Below, piece by piece: positions 45,377 to 53,153 of a stretch of DNA of 64,000 bases. The stretch's first letter is position 1, and every line of letters starts with the position of its first letter. The stretch is from assembly GCF_927798115.1 (NCBI RefSeq), contig NZ_CAKMMG010000002.1, forward strand, positions 1 to 64,000. Reading direction: 5' to 3'. This stretch comes from Paenibacillus auburnensis (GTDB lineage: Bacteria > Bacillota > Bacilli > Paenibacillales > Paenibacillaceae). A model generated the notes under the pieces. It was not told the origin of the DNA. It saw only the letters and a list, made by a program, of their open reading frames with translations, and searched no databases. A program made the position numbers and the translations under genes.

Positions 45377-46363
45377 TCAAGTCCTCCTTATAGTGTGAAT
45401 ATCTCCATTATAAACGGGCAATCCGGACAACTGTCTGTCGTCATTACCTTCATACTTCTGTACAATCATCCGGGCATGACTTTGCAGCCTCAGGCGCAGC
45501 GATTCCGGTTCAAGTACTGTACATTGGCCTCCGAGCAGGAGCAGTGTGGCAAACCAGCCGCTCTCATCCTCAGGAACCGTAAATTCCATCACCAGTTCAC
45601 CGCACTGTTCTTCCAGCAACCTCGCTTTTGGAAAAGCCTCCTCCAGCTGTACTCTCCGATCTGCCGGACAAGCAAGCTTAACTGTGATATTGGGCCGACT
45701 ATCCTGATGAGCTGCAAGCAAATGCGCTATATTCCCGTGATCCTGTGAAAAAACTACGCCGGTGTTCTGAATCTCTCTGATCCGCGAGAGCCTGAACAAC
45801 CGGTAATCCCTCCGGTCACGGCAATATGCGAACAAATACCACGCGTACCATTTATACGACAAAAGCAAGGGCTCTACACTGCGAATGGAAACCGTCTGCC
45901 GTGCATTCGTATATTGAAACTGAACTGTACATTTTTGGCGAATAGCTTCTTCAATGACCTCAATGTACTGTACGGTTCCGCTTCCCTCGCGCAGTACTTC
46001 CAAATCCAGCTGTAACGGCTGTACTGCCTCATTACCTTCAGGGGATAAGGACAACATCTTTTCTACCGTTTCCTCTGCGCGTCTGCTGTTATATCCGGAG
46101 ACCAGGCCTCTCAGCGCGGCTACAATATACTTATAATCCTCCGGCTGGAGCAGCTGCCTGTTCATTTTGAAGCTGTCCAGAATGTAATACCCTCCATTAA
46201 CACCCTGGATCGAACCTATGGGGATTCCGGCAAGACCGATCGATTCCATATCACGCTGAATGGTGCGCCGGGAGACTTCAAATTTCTCCGCAAGCGTACG
46301 GGCGCTCACTACCTCCCGGTTAAGCAGATACACCACTATCCCGAGCAGCCGGTTAATTTTCAT
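45377..46363 (-). CDS. HTH-WYL transcriptional regulator (YafY/DeoR-like)
   Basis: 328 residues. N-terminal HTH_11 domain (about 1-55; LAEKFEVSRRTIQRDMESI) and a central WYL domain (about 140-215; EEAIRQKCTVQFQY, YKWYAWYLFAYCRDRRDYRLFRLSRI). A C-terminal WCX-like region (about 225-310) follows. WYL proteins bind small molecules or nucleic acids and regulate varied stress genes. Start overlaps the stop of the preceding acetyltransferase by 11 bases. A regulator placed between two acetyltransferases probably controls this operon. Confidence 0.88.
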   Translation of the reverse strand: MKINRLLGIVVYLLNREVVSARTLAEKFEVSRRTIQRDMESIGLAGIPIGSIQGVNGGYYILDSFKMNRQLLQPEDYKYIVAALRGLVSGYNSRRAEETVEKMLSLSPEGNEAVQPLQLDLEVLREGSGTVQYIEVIEEAIRQKCTVQFQYTNARQTVSIRSVEPLLLSYKWYAWYLFAYCRDRRDYRLFRLSRIREIQNTGVVFSQDHGNIAHLLAAHQDSRPNITVKLACPADRRVQLEEAFPKARLLEEQCGELVMEFTVPEDESGWFATLLLLGGQCTVLEPESLRLRLQSHARMIVQKYEGNDDRQLSGLPVYNGDIHTIRRT

Positions 46364-46919
46364 CTCTTTTCACCGTTCTTGATGATTGCCACTCCTTTTC
46401 AAGCAGTCCATACGCATATGTATCATGCCATTTTGGGCGGCCCTGTTCATCGTTTTTGAAATATCCGGTCTGAAGGAAGTGGCCTTCCCGGCGCAGGTTC
46501 AGTCTCTCCAGCAGCCGCCAGGATGGCGCGTTATCAGGATCACAATGTGCAGTTACACGCCGGATCTGCAAAGAGGTAAAGCCGTATTCGAGCAATTTAC
46601 GGCAGGCTTCCGCAGCATAACCGCAGCCCTGAAATTCGTTATTGAACACATAGCCCAGCTCCCAGGTCCGGAAATGATCCGGCATCTGCTGCTGAAAATA
46701 TAAATTGCCGATCAGCTTCCCTGAATCGTTCAGACAGACTGCCCAAAACGCAGGATCCTCCGAACGCCGCAGCGCTTCTGCCCTGCTCTCTGTTTCGCTA
46801 TGAACCCCATAGGGCTCGAATTTGACAACTTCCTTGCGGGAAAGGTACTCATGCAGATCCTCTCCATCCCCGGGTTGGAAGCGTCTTAAGATCAAACGCT
46901 CTGTTTCTAATCTTTCCAT
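46353..46919 (-). CDS. GNAT-family acetyltransferase (RimJ/RimL type)
   Basis: 188 residues. Opens METLE-like MERLETERLILRRFQPGD and has ELGYVFNNEFQGCGYAAEACRKLL (acetyl-CoA loop GCGYAAEA) and RVTAHCDPDNAPSWRLLERLNLRREGHF, all hallmarks of the RimJ/RimL group. It could acetylate a protein N-terminus or a small amine. First gene of the GNAT-WYL-GNAT operon. AGGGATG precedes the ATG by about 8 bases. Confidence 0.88.
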   Translation of the reverse strand: MERLETERLILRRFQPGDGEDLHEYLSRKEVVKFEPYGVHSETESRAEALRRSEDPAFWAVCLNDSGKLIGNLYFQQQMPDHFRTWELGYVFNNEFQGCGYAAEACRKLLEYGFTSLQIRRVTAHCDPDNAPSWRLLERLNLRREGHFLQTGYFKNDEQGRPKWHDTYAYGLLEKEWQSSRTVKRDEN

Positions 46920-46944
46920 GCTTTGATCATCCCTAATCTGTTTT

Positions 46945-48012
46945 TTATGAGGAGATCTTCAACTGTAATTCCCTGTCGATTATACCTCTGATATTGTTGA
47001 CTACATTGGCGATGCTGAATTTACGCACTGACTCTTTGACGAATTGCGGATCCGGCAATTGTTCCGGATGATTGATGATCTGCTGCATGGTCGCTGCGAG
47101 GCCTTCAACATCTCCCACAGAGACCAGCCAGCCATTGCTCTCCGGAATGACGATTTCTGCAGGTCCGTGCTGGCAGTCTGTACTTAAACAAGGAATACCT
47201 CTGGCCATTGCTTCCAGCAGAACCAGCGGGAACCCTTCGAAGTTAGAGGTCAGCACCAGTGCCGACGCACGCGGAATTTCTGACCAGGGATTCTTTCGCC
47301 AGCCCATCCACTCCATCCGCTCATTCATCCCATAGGATTCGGCCAGATTATAGACCTCCTCCCGGTCCGGCCCGTCACCGACAATAACTGCTTTCCATTC
47401 TCCCTCAAGCTTAGCCAGGGCTTCAATTAAATCGCGCACTCTTTTCTGCCGGTTCTCCAGCCTTCCAATGTAGAGAAATGTAGGGACTTCAGGCCTCGCC
47501 ACTTCCCGTACCTCAACATCAACAGGATTATGGGTTACGAAGATTTTATTGTTCGACCCGCTGCCTACCACATTACGAATCTGCTCAGCGATCCCCTTGC
47601 TGATCGAGAGATGAAAATCGGCGTATTTCAGCAATTGGACCTTCCAGATCGTGGACAGTTCATTATGAACCCAGCTTCCCACAGGAGTTTTGCGGTTCAT
47701 AATCCGCATCATCCATTTGCAGTAACACACTACATTGGGATCGCAGCCAATGATAACATCCGGCTTATACTGTCTGATTTGTCTGAATAGCGGAAGCGTG
47801 AAGCTGTACCTTCTCTTAAGGGCATTGTCCGTCCGCTGATCACCAATCTCCACATGATCAATATCCTGCAGCCAATCCTTGTCCAGCGAGCCGCCCATGA
47901 GAAACATCTTGACCTCGTCCTGATTCCTGCCCAGCTCCTGCATTACCGTTCTGAAGACAGCTTCCATACCGCCTAACCCGGAGCGTTTATTGCTGACAAT
48001 CGCGATTCTCAT
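46945..48012 (-). CDS. GT4-family glycosyltransferase (WaaB-like)
   Basis: 355 residues, GT-B fold. N-terminal MRIAIVSNKRSGLGGMEAVF (nucleotide-sugar enzyme start with the GGxE turn). C-terminal FLYIGRLENRQKRVRDLIEAL and the donor-site signature TSNFEGFPLVLLEAMARGIPCLS (EX7E). The HGPAEIV motif and overall pattern resemble lipopolysaccharide 1,6-galactosyltransferases. In a Gram-positive this suggests wall or capsule polysaccharide synthesis. AGGAGG is 7 bases before the ATG. Apparently a single gene; no polysaccharide cluster is adjacent. Confidence 0.88.
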   Translation of the reverse strand: MRIAIVSNKRSGLGGMEAVFRTVMQELGRNQDEVKMFLMGGSLDKDWLQDIDHVEIGDQRTDNALKRRYSFTLPLFRQIRQYKPDVIIGCDPNVVCYCKWMMRIMNRKTPVGSWVHNELSTIWKVQLLKYADFHLSISKGIAEQIRNVVGSGSNNKIFVTHNPVDVEVREVARPEVPTFLYIGRLENRQKRVRDLIEALAKLEGEWKAVIVGDGPDREEVYNLAESYGMNERMEWMGWRKNPWSEIPRASALVLTSNFEGFPLVLLEAMARGIPCLSTDCQHGPAEIVIPESNGWLVSVGDVEGLAATMQQIINHPEQLPDPQFVKESVRKFSIANVVNNIRGIIDRELQLKISS

Positions 48013-48048
48013 TTTCCAACCTCCTAAAAGTTCTGATAGGACACTTAT

Positions 48049-48093
48049 TTAACAGAAACATATAAAGCGGAAAGCGTAAGCGGCGAGAGCCAT
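48049..48093 (-). CDS. Candidate 14-aa leader peptide before the glycosyltransferase
   Basis: Reads MALAAYAFRFICFC then TAA, with GAGG 6 bases before the ATG and a TATAAT about 30 bases further up on the minus strand. It ends 36 bases before the glycosyltransferase. Support is only the start and ribosome-site context. Confidence 0.22.
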   Translation of the reverse strand: MALAAYAFRFICFC

Positions 48094-48390
48094 TTTTTTC
48101 CTCTAAAATATACAAGAATTATACATTATCTTCTATATATTTTCATTTTTATATTTATTTGCAGTAAATGAAGCCTGCTTCCAGTGGTATTCAATATAAT
48201 ATATATAGGTGAACTTAAAGTTTTATAGAGTACAGGTCAGTCGCACCTACGGTGGCACTCCCTCCTTCCTTATCTCAAGTTTTCTAGTTCAATCTATAAT
48301 CAACCTAAAAAGTGCCCCTCCTATTAAAGCGAGGGACAGCTTGTAATTTATCGTGAATAGCAACAATACAGCCTGTAACAGCGTCTTACC
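48094..48390. other. AT-rich intergenic region with a possible promoter
   Basis: Nearly 300 bases, strongly AT-rich near 48100-48210. TATAATATATATAG (plus, near 48197-48210) could be a -10 for the lipoprotein gene, but no -35 at proper spacing is clear. A CCCCTC...GAGGG hairpin is possible near 48315-48335. No gene seen. Confidence 0.35.
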
Positions 48391-48403
48391 AAGGAGGTGA
48401 TCT
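48391..48403 (+). promoter_or_regulatory. Extended Shine-Dalgarno of the lipoprotein gene
   Basis: AAGGAGGTGATCT complements the 16S rRNA 3' tail (AGATCACCTCCTT) over 13 bases, far longer than usual. The ATG at 48409 follows; a GTG inside the site is not a credible start. Confidence 0.8.
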
Positions 48404-48408
48404 CATTC

Positions 48409-48786
48409 ATGAAAAAGTTGATCCTTCTAGTCAGTTTTACCCTTCTTGCCGCCTGCTCTTCCACCGGACAAAATGCCGGGCAGCCTGTTCCTTCAGCCGG
48501 TATCCAGACCGTCCAAGCACTAGCCTCCTACCCGTTTCCGCTGGTGAAATGGAATGACCGGGTATATGCCATAACGGATACAGCCGTTACAGAAATTGAT
48601 CAGGAAATCGGAGAGATCACGCTGCAGTCCAGTGAATGCCTCCAGGGTTCCCCTAACAATTTCTCCACCACATTCAAGCCGGGCAGCAAACTCTATGCTA
48701 TCCCAGGCATTCCCGTGGAGGAAGCTATCGCCGTAAGGGCAAGTGAGCACGAATATATCAAAGTCATTGTTCCCGCCAGGGAATAA
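48409..48786 (+). CDS. Small lipoprotein of unknown function
   Basis: 125 residues with a lipoprotein signal: MKKLILLVSFTLLAAC, lipobox LAAC, then CSSTGQNAG. The mature part (about 110 residues) has PLVKWNDRVYAITDTAVTEIDQEIGEI and FKPGSKLYAIPGIPVEEAIAVR. This repeats a short strand-turn theme like small beta-barrel lipoproteins of Bacillaceae. Tethered to the outside of the membrane. Convergent with the UbiD-like gene; only six bases separate the stop codons. Confidence 0.8.
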   Translation: MKKLILLVSFTLLAACSSTGQNAGQPVPSAGIQTVQALASYPFPLVKWNDRVYAITDTAVTEIDQEIGEITLQSSECLQGSPNNFSTTFKPGSKLYAIPGIPVEEAIAVRASEHEYIKVIVPARE

Positions 48787-48792
48787 TCCGGG

Positions 48793-50628
48793 CTATTTGC
48801 GGATGCCGCTAAGGCTTCCGCCCTGTACGAATAACCGTTCAATATTGCGCTGTACCGCCGGATCAGGGATTAACGGCGGCGCCTGGTGCGGCTTCACGCG
48901 GGCGTCGATAATGACATTATCGCAAGACCAGTGCTTAAACTGTATCGTGCTGTTCACGCCATATATATCGTGAGAAGGGTTGCTGCGTGTAAAGGTTGCC
49001 CACAGGAAATTGCTCAGATCCTCACTAATAAAGCCGCTGTCATCACAGAGGATGATCATCGGACAATCTGTAAGCGGCCCCTGCTCTTCAATGGTTGCAC
49101 TTAAGCGGCGCATTTCCAGTTCAGCCTCCCCGTAAGTACTGAACGCAGGTCCTTGCAGCGCAACGACCCCCGGCAGCACCAGCTTAGCCTCACCAAAGCT
49201 TTCCAGCATCGTCAATGACTGCGGCACCTTTGTGCATAAGCTTCTTTTCTGCTCACCCACTGCTGCAAAAATCACCTTGCTGCCGGTGTTGATCCCCGTT
49301 CCTGAATAATCCAGTGTATCAATCGTAGTATTCGTCTGGAAATGAATATCCCGCCGCAAATCTATCCGCTCCAGAATATAAGTCAGGAAATCAGCAATGT
49401 TATGCGTGCTAATCGGCCGGTCTTCTTCCGCAGTGATGAACAGATATTTGGCCAGGCTAAGCTGGCCTGTCCCAAGTACCCGGTTGGCGATAGTCAGAAG
49501 CTCTGCAGGCTGCTTTAGCTGCTGATACGGAGTGTAGCGCTCACTGCCGATCGCGAACAGGAGCGGATGCACCCCTGCGGCATCGACGGCATGCACTTCT
49601 TTTACGCCCGGCACCTCATTCTTGATGGCATTGCCGGTCAGCTCATGAATCAGCTCCCCGAAGGCTGTATCCTCCTGCGGTGGACGGCCTACGACTGTGA
49701 AGGGGAAGATTGCCCCTTTTTTGGCATAGACCTTATGTACCTTCATCACCGGAAACGGATGGACCAGGCTGTAGTACCCCAAGTGATCTCCAAACGGGCC
49801 TTCCGGCTTCGTCTCACCGGGATAAATCTCACCCGTAATAACAAAATCAGCATCCGCGCTGATGCAGAAGCCGTCGACGTAGCTGTAGCGGAAGTGGCGT
49901 CCGCCCAGCAGGCCGGCGAAGGTCATCTCACTGAGGCCTTCCGGCAGCGGCATGACAGCCGACAGCGTATGAGCCGGAGGACCACCGATAAAGCAGCTCA
50001 CCTTGAGCGGCTCGCCACGCTTCGTAGCATGGGTCTGATGGATACCTATACCACGGTGAATCTGGTAATGGACCCCGACCTCTTTGTTCATCTCATAGTC
50101 ATTGCCGCTGAGCTGAATCCGGTACATCCCGAGATTCGAATTCATAATACCCGGCTTGTCCGGGTCCTCTGAATACACCTGCGGCAGTGTTACAAAAGCT
50201 CCGCCATCCCCCTGCCAGTGCTTAATCTGCGGCAGATCAGAGATTTGAATTTCCTCGAAGCCGGACGGAAGTCCGCCGGGCATCTTAAGCGGCAGCGCCT
50301 TCCGGGCTGCTAGTCCTGTACCGATATATTTAAACGGTGCTTTAAGCGCCTTCACCGGATCATCGCGCAGGGCAATGACGTTCTGGGAAGACTCCCACGT
50401 GTCACGGAAAATAAACTTGCTCCGCTCGATCGTCCCGAAAAGATTCGACACCGCCCGGAACCTTGAGCCTTTAACCTTCTCAAATAATAACGCAGGCCCG
50501 CCTGCCTCATATACCTTCATATGGATGGCTGCCATCTCTAAGTGAGGATCGACTTCCTCCCGGATACGGATCAAATGCCCGTGCTTCTCCAGGTCAGTAA
50601 TGCACTCTTCCAAATTGCGATATGTCAT
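48793..50628 (-). CDS. UbiD-family decarboxylase
   Basis: About 611 residues, start at the ATG 50628 with GGAG 8 bases upstream. UbiD enzymes use prenylated FMN made by a UbiX partner to (de)carboxylate aromatic or unsaturated acids. Recognisable are the N-terminal MTYRNLEECITDLEKHGHLIRI, GLPSGFEEIQISDLP, SCFIGGPPAHTLSAVMPLP and EGPFGDHLGYYS (a metal/cofactor region), then the long C-terminal domain. At 611 residues it is longer than E. coli UbiD (about 500), like the long UbiD homologues seen in menaquinone or aromatic metabolism. No UbiX gene is in the window. The substrate is unknown. Confidence 0.9.
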   Translation of the reverse strand: MTYRNLEECITDLEKHGHLIRIREEVDPHLEMAAIHMKVYEAGGPALLFEKVKGSRFRAVSNLFGTIERSKFIFRDTWESSQNVIALRDDPVKALKAPFKYIGTGLAARKALPLKMPGGLPSGFEEIQISDLPQIKHWQGDGGAFVTLPQVYSEDPDKPGIMNSNLGMYRIQLSGNDYEMNKEVGVHYQIHRGIGIHQTHATKRGEPLKVSCFIGGPPAHTLSAVMPLPEGLSEMTFAGLLGGRHFRYSYVDGFCISADADFVITGEIYPGETKPEGPFGDHLGYYSLVHPFPVMKVHKVYAKKGAIFPFTVVGRPPQEDTAFGELIHELTGNAIKNEVPGVKEVHAVDAAGVHPLLFAIGSERYTPYQQLKQPAELLTIANRVLGTGQLSLAKYLFITAEEDRPISTHNIADFLTYILERIDLRRDIHFQTNTTIDTLDYSGTGINTGSKVIFAAVGEQKRSLCTKVPQSLTMLESFGEAKLVLPGVVALQGPAFSTYGEAELEMRRLSATIEEQGPLTDCPMIILCDDSGFISEDLSNFLWATFTRSNPSHDIYGVNSTIQFKHWSCDNVIIDARVKPHQAPPLIPDPAVQRNIERLFVQGGSLSGIRK

Positions 50629-50699
50629 TGGTCTTACTCCAATCTGCAGAAGAAATGTGAACCTCTTTATTATCAATGAGGGCGGAGCCGAGGTCAACG

Positions 50700-50732
50700 T
50701 TAAAAGACCTTCTTGATTTCTCAAGAAGGTCT
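50700..50732 (-). terminator. Intrinsic terminator that includes the flavoprotein stop codon
   Basis: 12-bp perfect stem AGACCTTCTTGA with a GAAA tetraloop on the minus strand, followed by TTTTAA. The TGA stop at 50721-50723 is part of the stem. Confidence 0.85.
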
Positions 50733-52154
50733 CGCTGTAGCCGGCAGCCATTCGCCGGTAAACTCAATCTCATTATAATTGTAAAAAGAGTGCAGAATCG
50801 TCTCACGGTCATCCGTAAACAGCTGATCCGCAACCCCGCAGACCAGCTTCGGAATGGCGTTCCTGATTCCTGATATGGCTGAGGCGGACAAACCGTTGCT
50901 GGCCAGTGCCGAATAATTGAAGACGAACAGACCGTGCAGCAGCTTCTTTCCTTCCTCATCCCGGCTCTGGAGCGCGAAGCCGGAACTGAGGTAAGGATGT
51001 GCATCCAGCAGCGGATTGGCTATCTCTGCAGGAGCCTGATAGCAATCGCTCCAGCGCGCGATATGACTCTCGACCAGCCTCAGCTCGGGCCGCAATCCCG
51101 GATCGCTAAGCAGCCCGGTGCTGACGATCAGAAAGTCAAAGGCGAACTCTCCCTTAGGCGTGGTCACCACCGCCTGATCCTCCACCTCTTCCACCTTCAG
51201 CCAGGGGGAGCCGAGATGCAGGCTGAATCCCGGCCAGGCTGCTGCGCGGGCAAAGGTATCGTTCGTCGGCGGCTGATTGTACCTGAAGAAATGCGAGATT
51301 ACCCCGTATTTATCAGCATCTCCAAGGGTATGGAAGCGTTCGATCATCCCCGAGAGTTCCATCTGGCGGATGGGATTCACATTCGGCAGCTGCTCCCGGC
51401 GGACGAACACATGGGCTTCTGCCGCACCTTCCGAGAGCACATAGTTGGCATTGTCAAAGGCCGAAGCGCCTCCGCCGAGAATCCCAATTCTTTTGCCAGC
51501 CAGTGCATTGAAATCAATGTTTTCCGAAGTGTGCGCATACATATGCTCCGGCAGATTGCCGGCGATCATCTCGGGCACATGCCATTCGCCGCCGCCCTGG
51601 ATGCCGGTAGCCAGCACGACCTTGCGGGCCAGCAGCTGGCTGGACGGTGCCCCCGCCCCTCCAATATGCAGCCGGTAAATCCCGTCCTCCCCGGGCTCAA
51701 TCAGCTTCAGCGTCACTTCATTGATGACCGGCAGTCCGAGCACCCGGCGGTACCAGCGCAAATAATTCATCCAGTCCCCGCGCGGAATTTTGTCAATAGC
51801 TTCCCAGCCTTGCGGGCCTGCCTGCGCTTCCCACCATGCTCGGAAGGTCAGGGAAGGAATCCCCAGATCAATGGACGTCAAATGCTTGGGTGTGCGCAGC
51901 GTAACCATCCGGGCATAAGTTTCCCAAGGTCCTTCTAGGCCTTCACGGTTCTCATCAATAATCACAATATTGGAGATCCGTTCACGCAGCAGCCCAAAGG
52001 CCGCACCCAGTCCGCTCTGCCCGCCCCCCACAATAACGACATCATAGACATGTCCTTCAGGATGTTCCATGGGACGTACCCAATCCGCACCGCCGTAGGC
52101 AAGATAGGAAAGGTCGGTTTTCACACGTTCATTTAAAGTTTCCAGGCTCATCAT
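50721..52154 (-). CDS. FAD/NAD(P)-binding monooxygenase-like flavoprotein
   Basis: 477 residues. Rossmann motif VVIVGGGQSGLGAAFGLL (about 39-56) binds FAD, and a second one (RIGILGGGASAFDNANYVL, about 218-236) suits NADPH. Between them are LRTPKHLTSIDLGIPSLTF and a WYRRVLGLPV region, typical of flavin-containing or N-hydroxylating monooxygenases. It may oxidise a small lipophilic or amine substrate. Start is MMSL; GAGGA lies immediately before the ATG and AAAGG 8 bases before it. Its terminator separates it from the UbiD-like gene. Confidence 0.85.
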   Translation of the reverse strand: MMSLETLNERVKTDLSYLAYGGADWVRPMEHPEGHVYDVVIVGGGQSGLGAAFGLLRERISNIVIIDENREGLEGPWETYARMVTLRTPKHLTSIDLGIPSLTFRAWWEAQAGPQGWEAIDKIPRGDWMNYLRWYRRVLGLPVINEVTLKLIEPGEDGIYRLHIGGAGAPSSQLLARKVVLATGIQGGGEWHVPEMIAGNLPEHMYAHTSENIDFNALAGKRIGILGGGASAFDNANYVLSEGAAEAHVFVRREQLPNVNPIRQMELSGMIERFHTLGDADKYGVISHFFRYNQPPTNDTFARAAAWPGFSLHLGSPWLKVEEVEDQAVVTTPKGEFAFDFLIVSTGLLSDPGLRPELRLVESHIARWSDCYQAPAEIANPLLDAHPYLSSGFALQSRDEEGKKLLHGLFVFNYSALASNGLSASAISGIRNAIPKLVCGVADQLFTDDRETILHSFYNYNEIEFTGEWLPATARPS

Positions 52155-52456
52155 TCCTCAGACCTTTCGCTGGCATCTTTAAGAACCTCCACTATACAAT
52201 AGGGTTCCCATGCTCCACACTTACTTCATTGGCCATATTATATCCGGTATGGTTCACCTTTTAAATATTTATGTCAGGTTTATTGTCATTATAGCTAAAT
52301 TCAGCTCAGATGATTGTACATTTTTACTAACATTACTACTTCTATCCCCCTGATATATTGACAAACTCATTATTTTCAGTCCCGGACGAAATCACATGGA
52401 ATAAAATATGCCACGGTCGCATTCTTGTAGAATAGGCAAAATCAGCGCAAACCAAA
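52155..52456. other. Intergenic region with the flavoprotein promoter
   Basis: About 300 bases. The only signal is the minus-strand promoter at 52237-52265. The remainder is AT-rich without a credible gene. Confidence 0.4.
52237..52265 (-). promoter_or_regulatory. Candidate sigma-A promoter of the flavoprotein gene
   Basis: Minus strand TTTAAA, 17 bases, TATAAT; consensus -10 and weak -35. Confidence 0.45.
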
Positions 52457-52485
52457 CAGCGCAACCCTTTTACAAGAGTGCGCTG
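52457..52485 (-). terminator. Hairpin after the Lys-rich protein gene
   Basis: CAGCGCA (52457-52463) pairs with TGCGCTG (52479-52485) about 33 bases after the stop; on the minus strand TTTGG follows. Confidence 0.55.
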
Positions 52486-52517
52486 TCTGGTATTCCCCTT
52501 ATCCCATAAAGCCCGGC

Positions 52518-52982
52518 TTAGAATTGGGCGATATAGAATTCACGGTTTGCAGGTACGGTGCCTTGGAACACTTCTTGATTATCTTCATTGTTGATTCGCA
52601 AAGTATACTGGAATTTTGTCAAAACTCTGATGTCGTAGAATATAGCTACGCCCGTTTCATCGAAAAATGCTGTATACGTCTGGCTGCCTCTGGTCAGCGT
52701 AGCTGTAAAATCTGTAGTGTCTTTAGGCCGATTATTAAAGTTGACCGCAAGCACGACGAAGTTGAAGAACGACTGTTTTACTCTGCGTTTTTTACGGGCA
52801 ACCAGCTTGGCCTTTTTAGCCAGCAGGGTCTTTTTGGCCAGAAGGGCTTTTTTAGCCATTTGCGCTTTCTGGGCTTGTACCTTTGCAGCGTTTACCTTCT
52901 TTGCCGCCAGTTTAGACACACTTGCTTTTTTGATCATTGCTGCACGCTTTGCGATTAATGCTTTCTTCTCAGCTTCTCTCAC
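52518..52982 (-). CDS. Lys/Ala-rich small protein with beta-domain C-terminus
   Basis: 154 residues in two parts. Residues 1-70 are strongly basic and helical, with recurring AKKxLLAKK units (KKALLAKKTLLAKKAKLVARKKRR), like histone H1 or spore-core basic proteins. Residues 72-154 are hydrophobic/beta-like (FFNFVVLAVNFNN, TYTAFFDETGVAIFYDI, FQGTVPANREFYIAQF). No signal peptide, so presumably cytosolic or spore-located. GTG start with GGTG 7 bases upstream; an in-frame stop lies just before it. Divergent from an AprX-like subtilase, which shares the motif GGTGAAGCAA just upstream of its start. Confidence 0.75.
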   Translation of the reverse strand: MREAEKKALIAKRAAMIKKASVSKLAAKKVNAAKVQAQKAQMAKKALLAKKTLLAKKAKLVARKKRRVKQSFFNFVVLAVNFNNRPKDTTDFTATLTRGSQTYTAFFDETGVAIFYDIRVLTKFQYTLRINNEDNQEVFQGTVPANREFYIAQF

Positions 52983-52983
52983 T

Positions 52984-53148
52984 TTGCTTCACCACTTTCT
53001 TTTAAGATAGTGTAGTAAATGCATTTTACGTGAGGTCTGAACTGATTCATTGCCTATCATTTCATAAATGTGGTAGTGTCTCAGTTTCATAGAAAAGTAT
53101 CCGCTAGGCTGATCCCTGCATAGTATGTGCTATGGAGAGGTGAAGCAA
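52984..53148. repeat. 10-bp inverted repeat flanking a divergent promoter region
   Basis: GGTGAAGCAA occurs at 53139-53148 (plus) just before the subtilase start, and as its complement TTGCTTCACC at 52984-52993 just before the Lys-rich protein start. It places an identical ribosome-site neighbourhood at both starts. Confidence 0.6.
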
Positions 53149-53153
53149 CGGCA

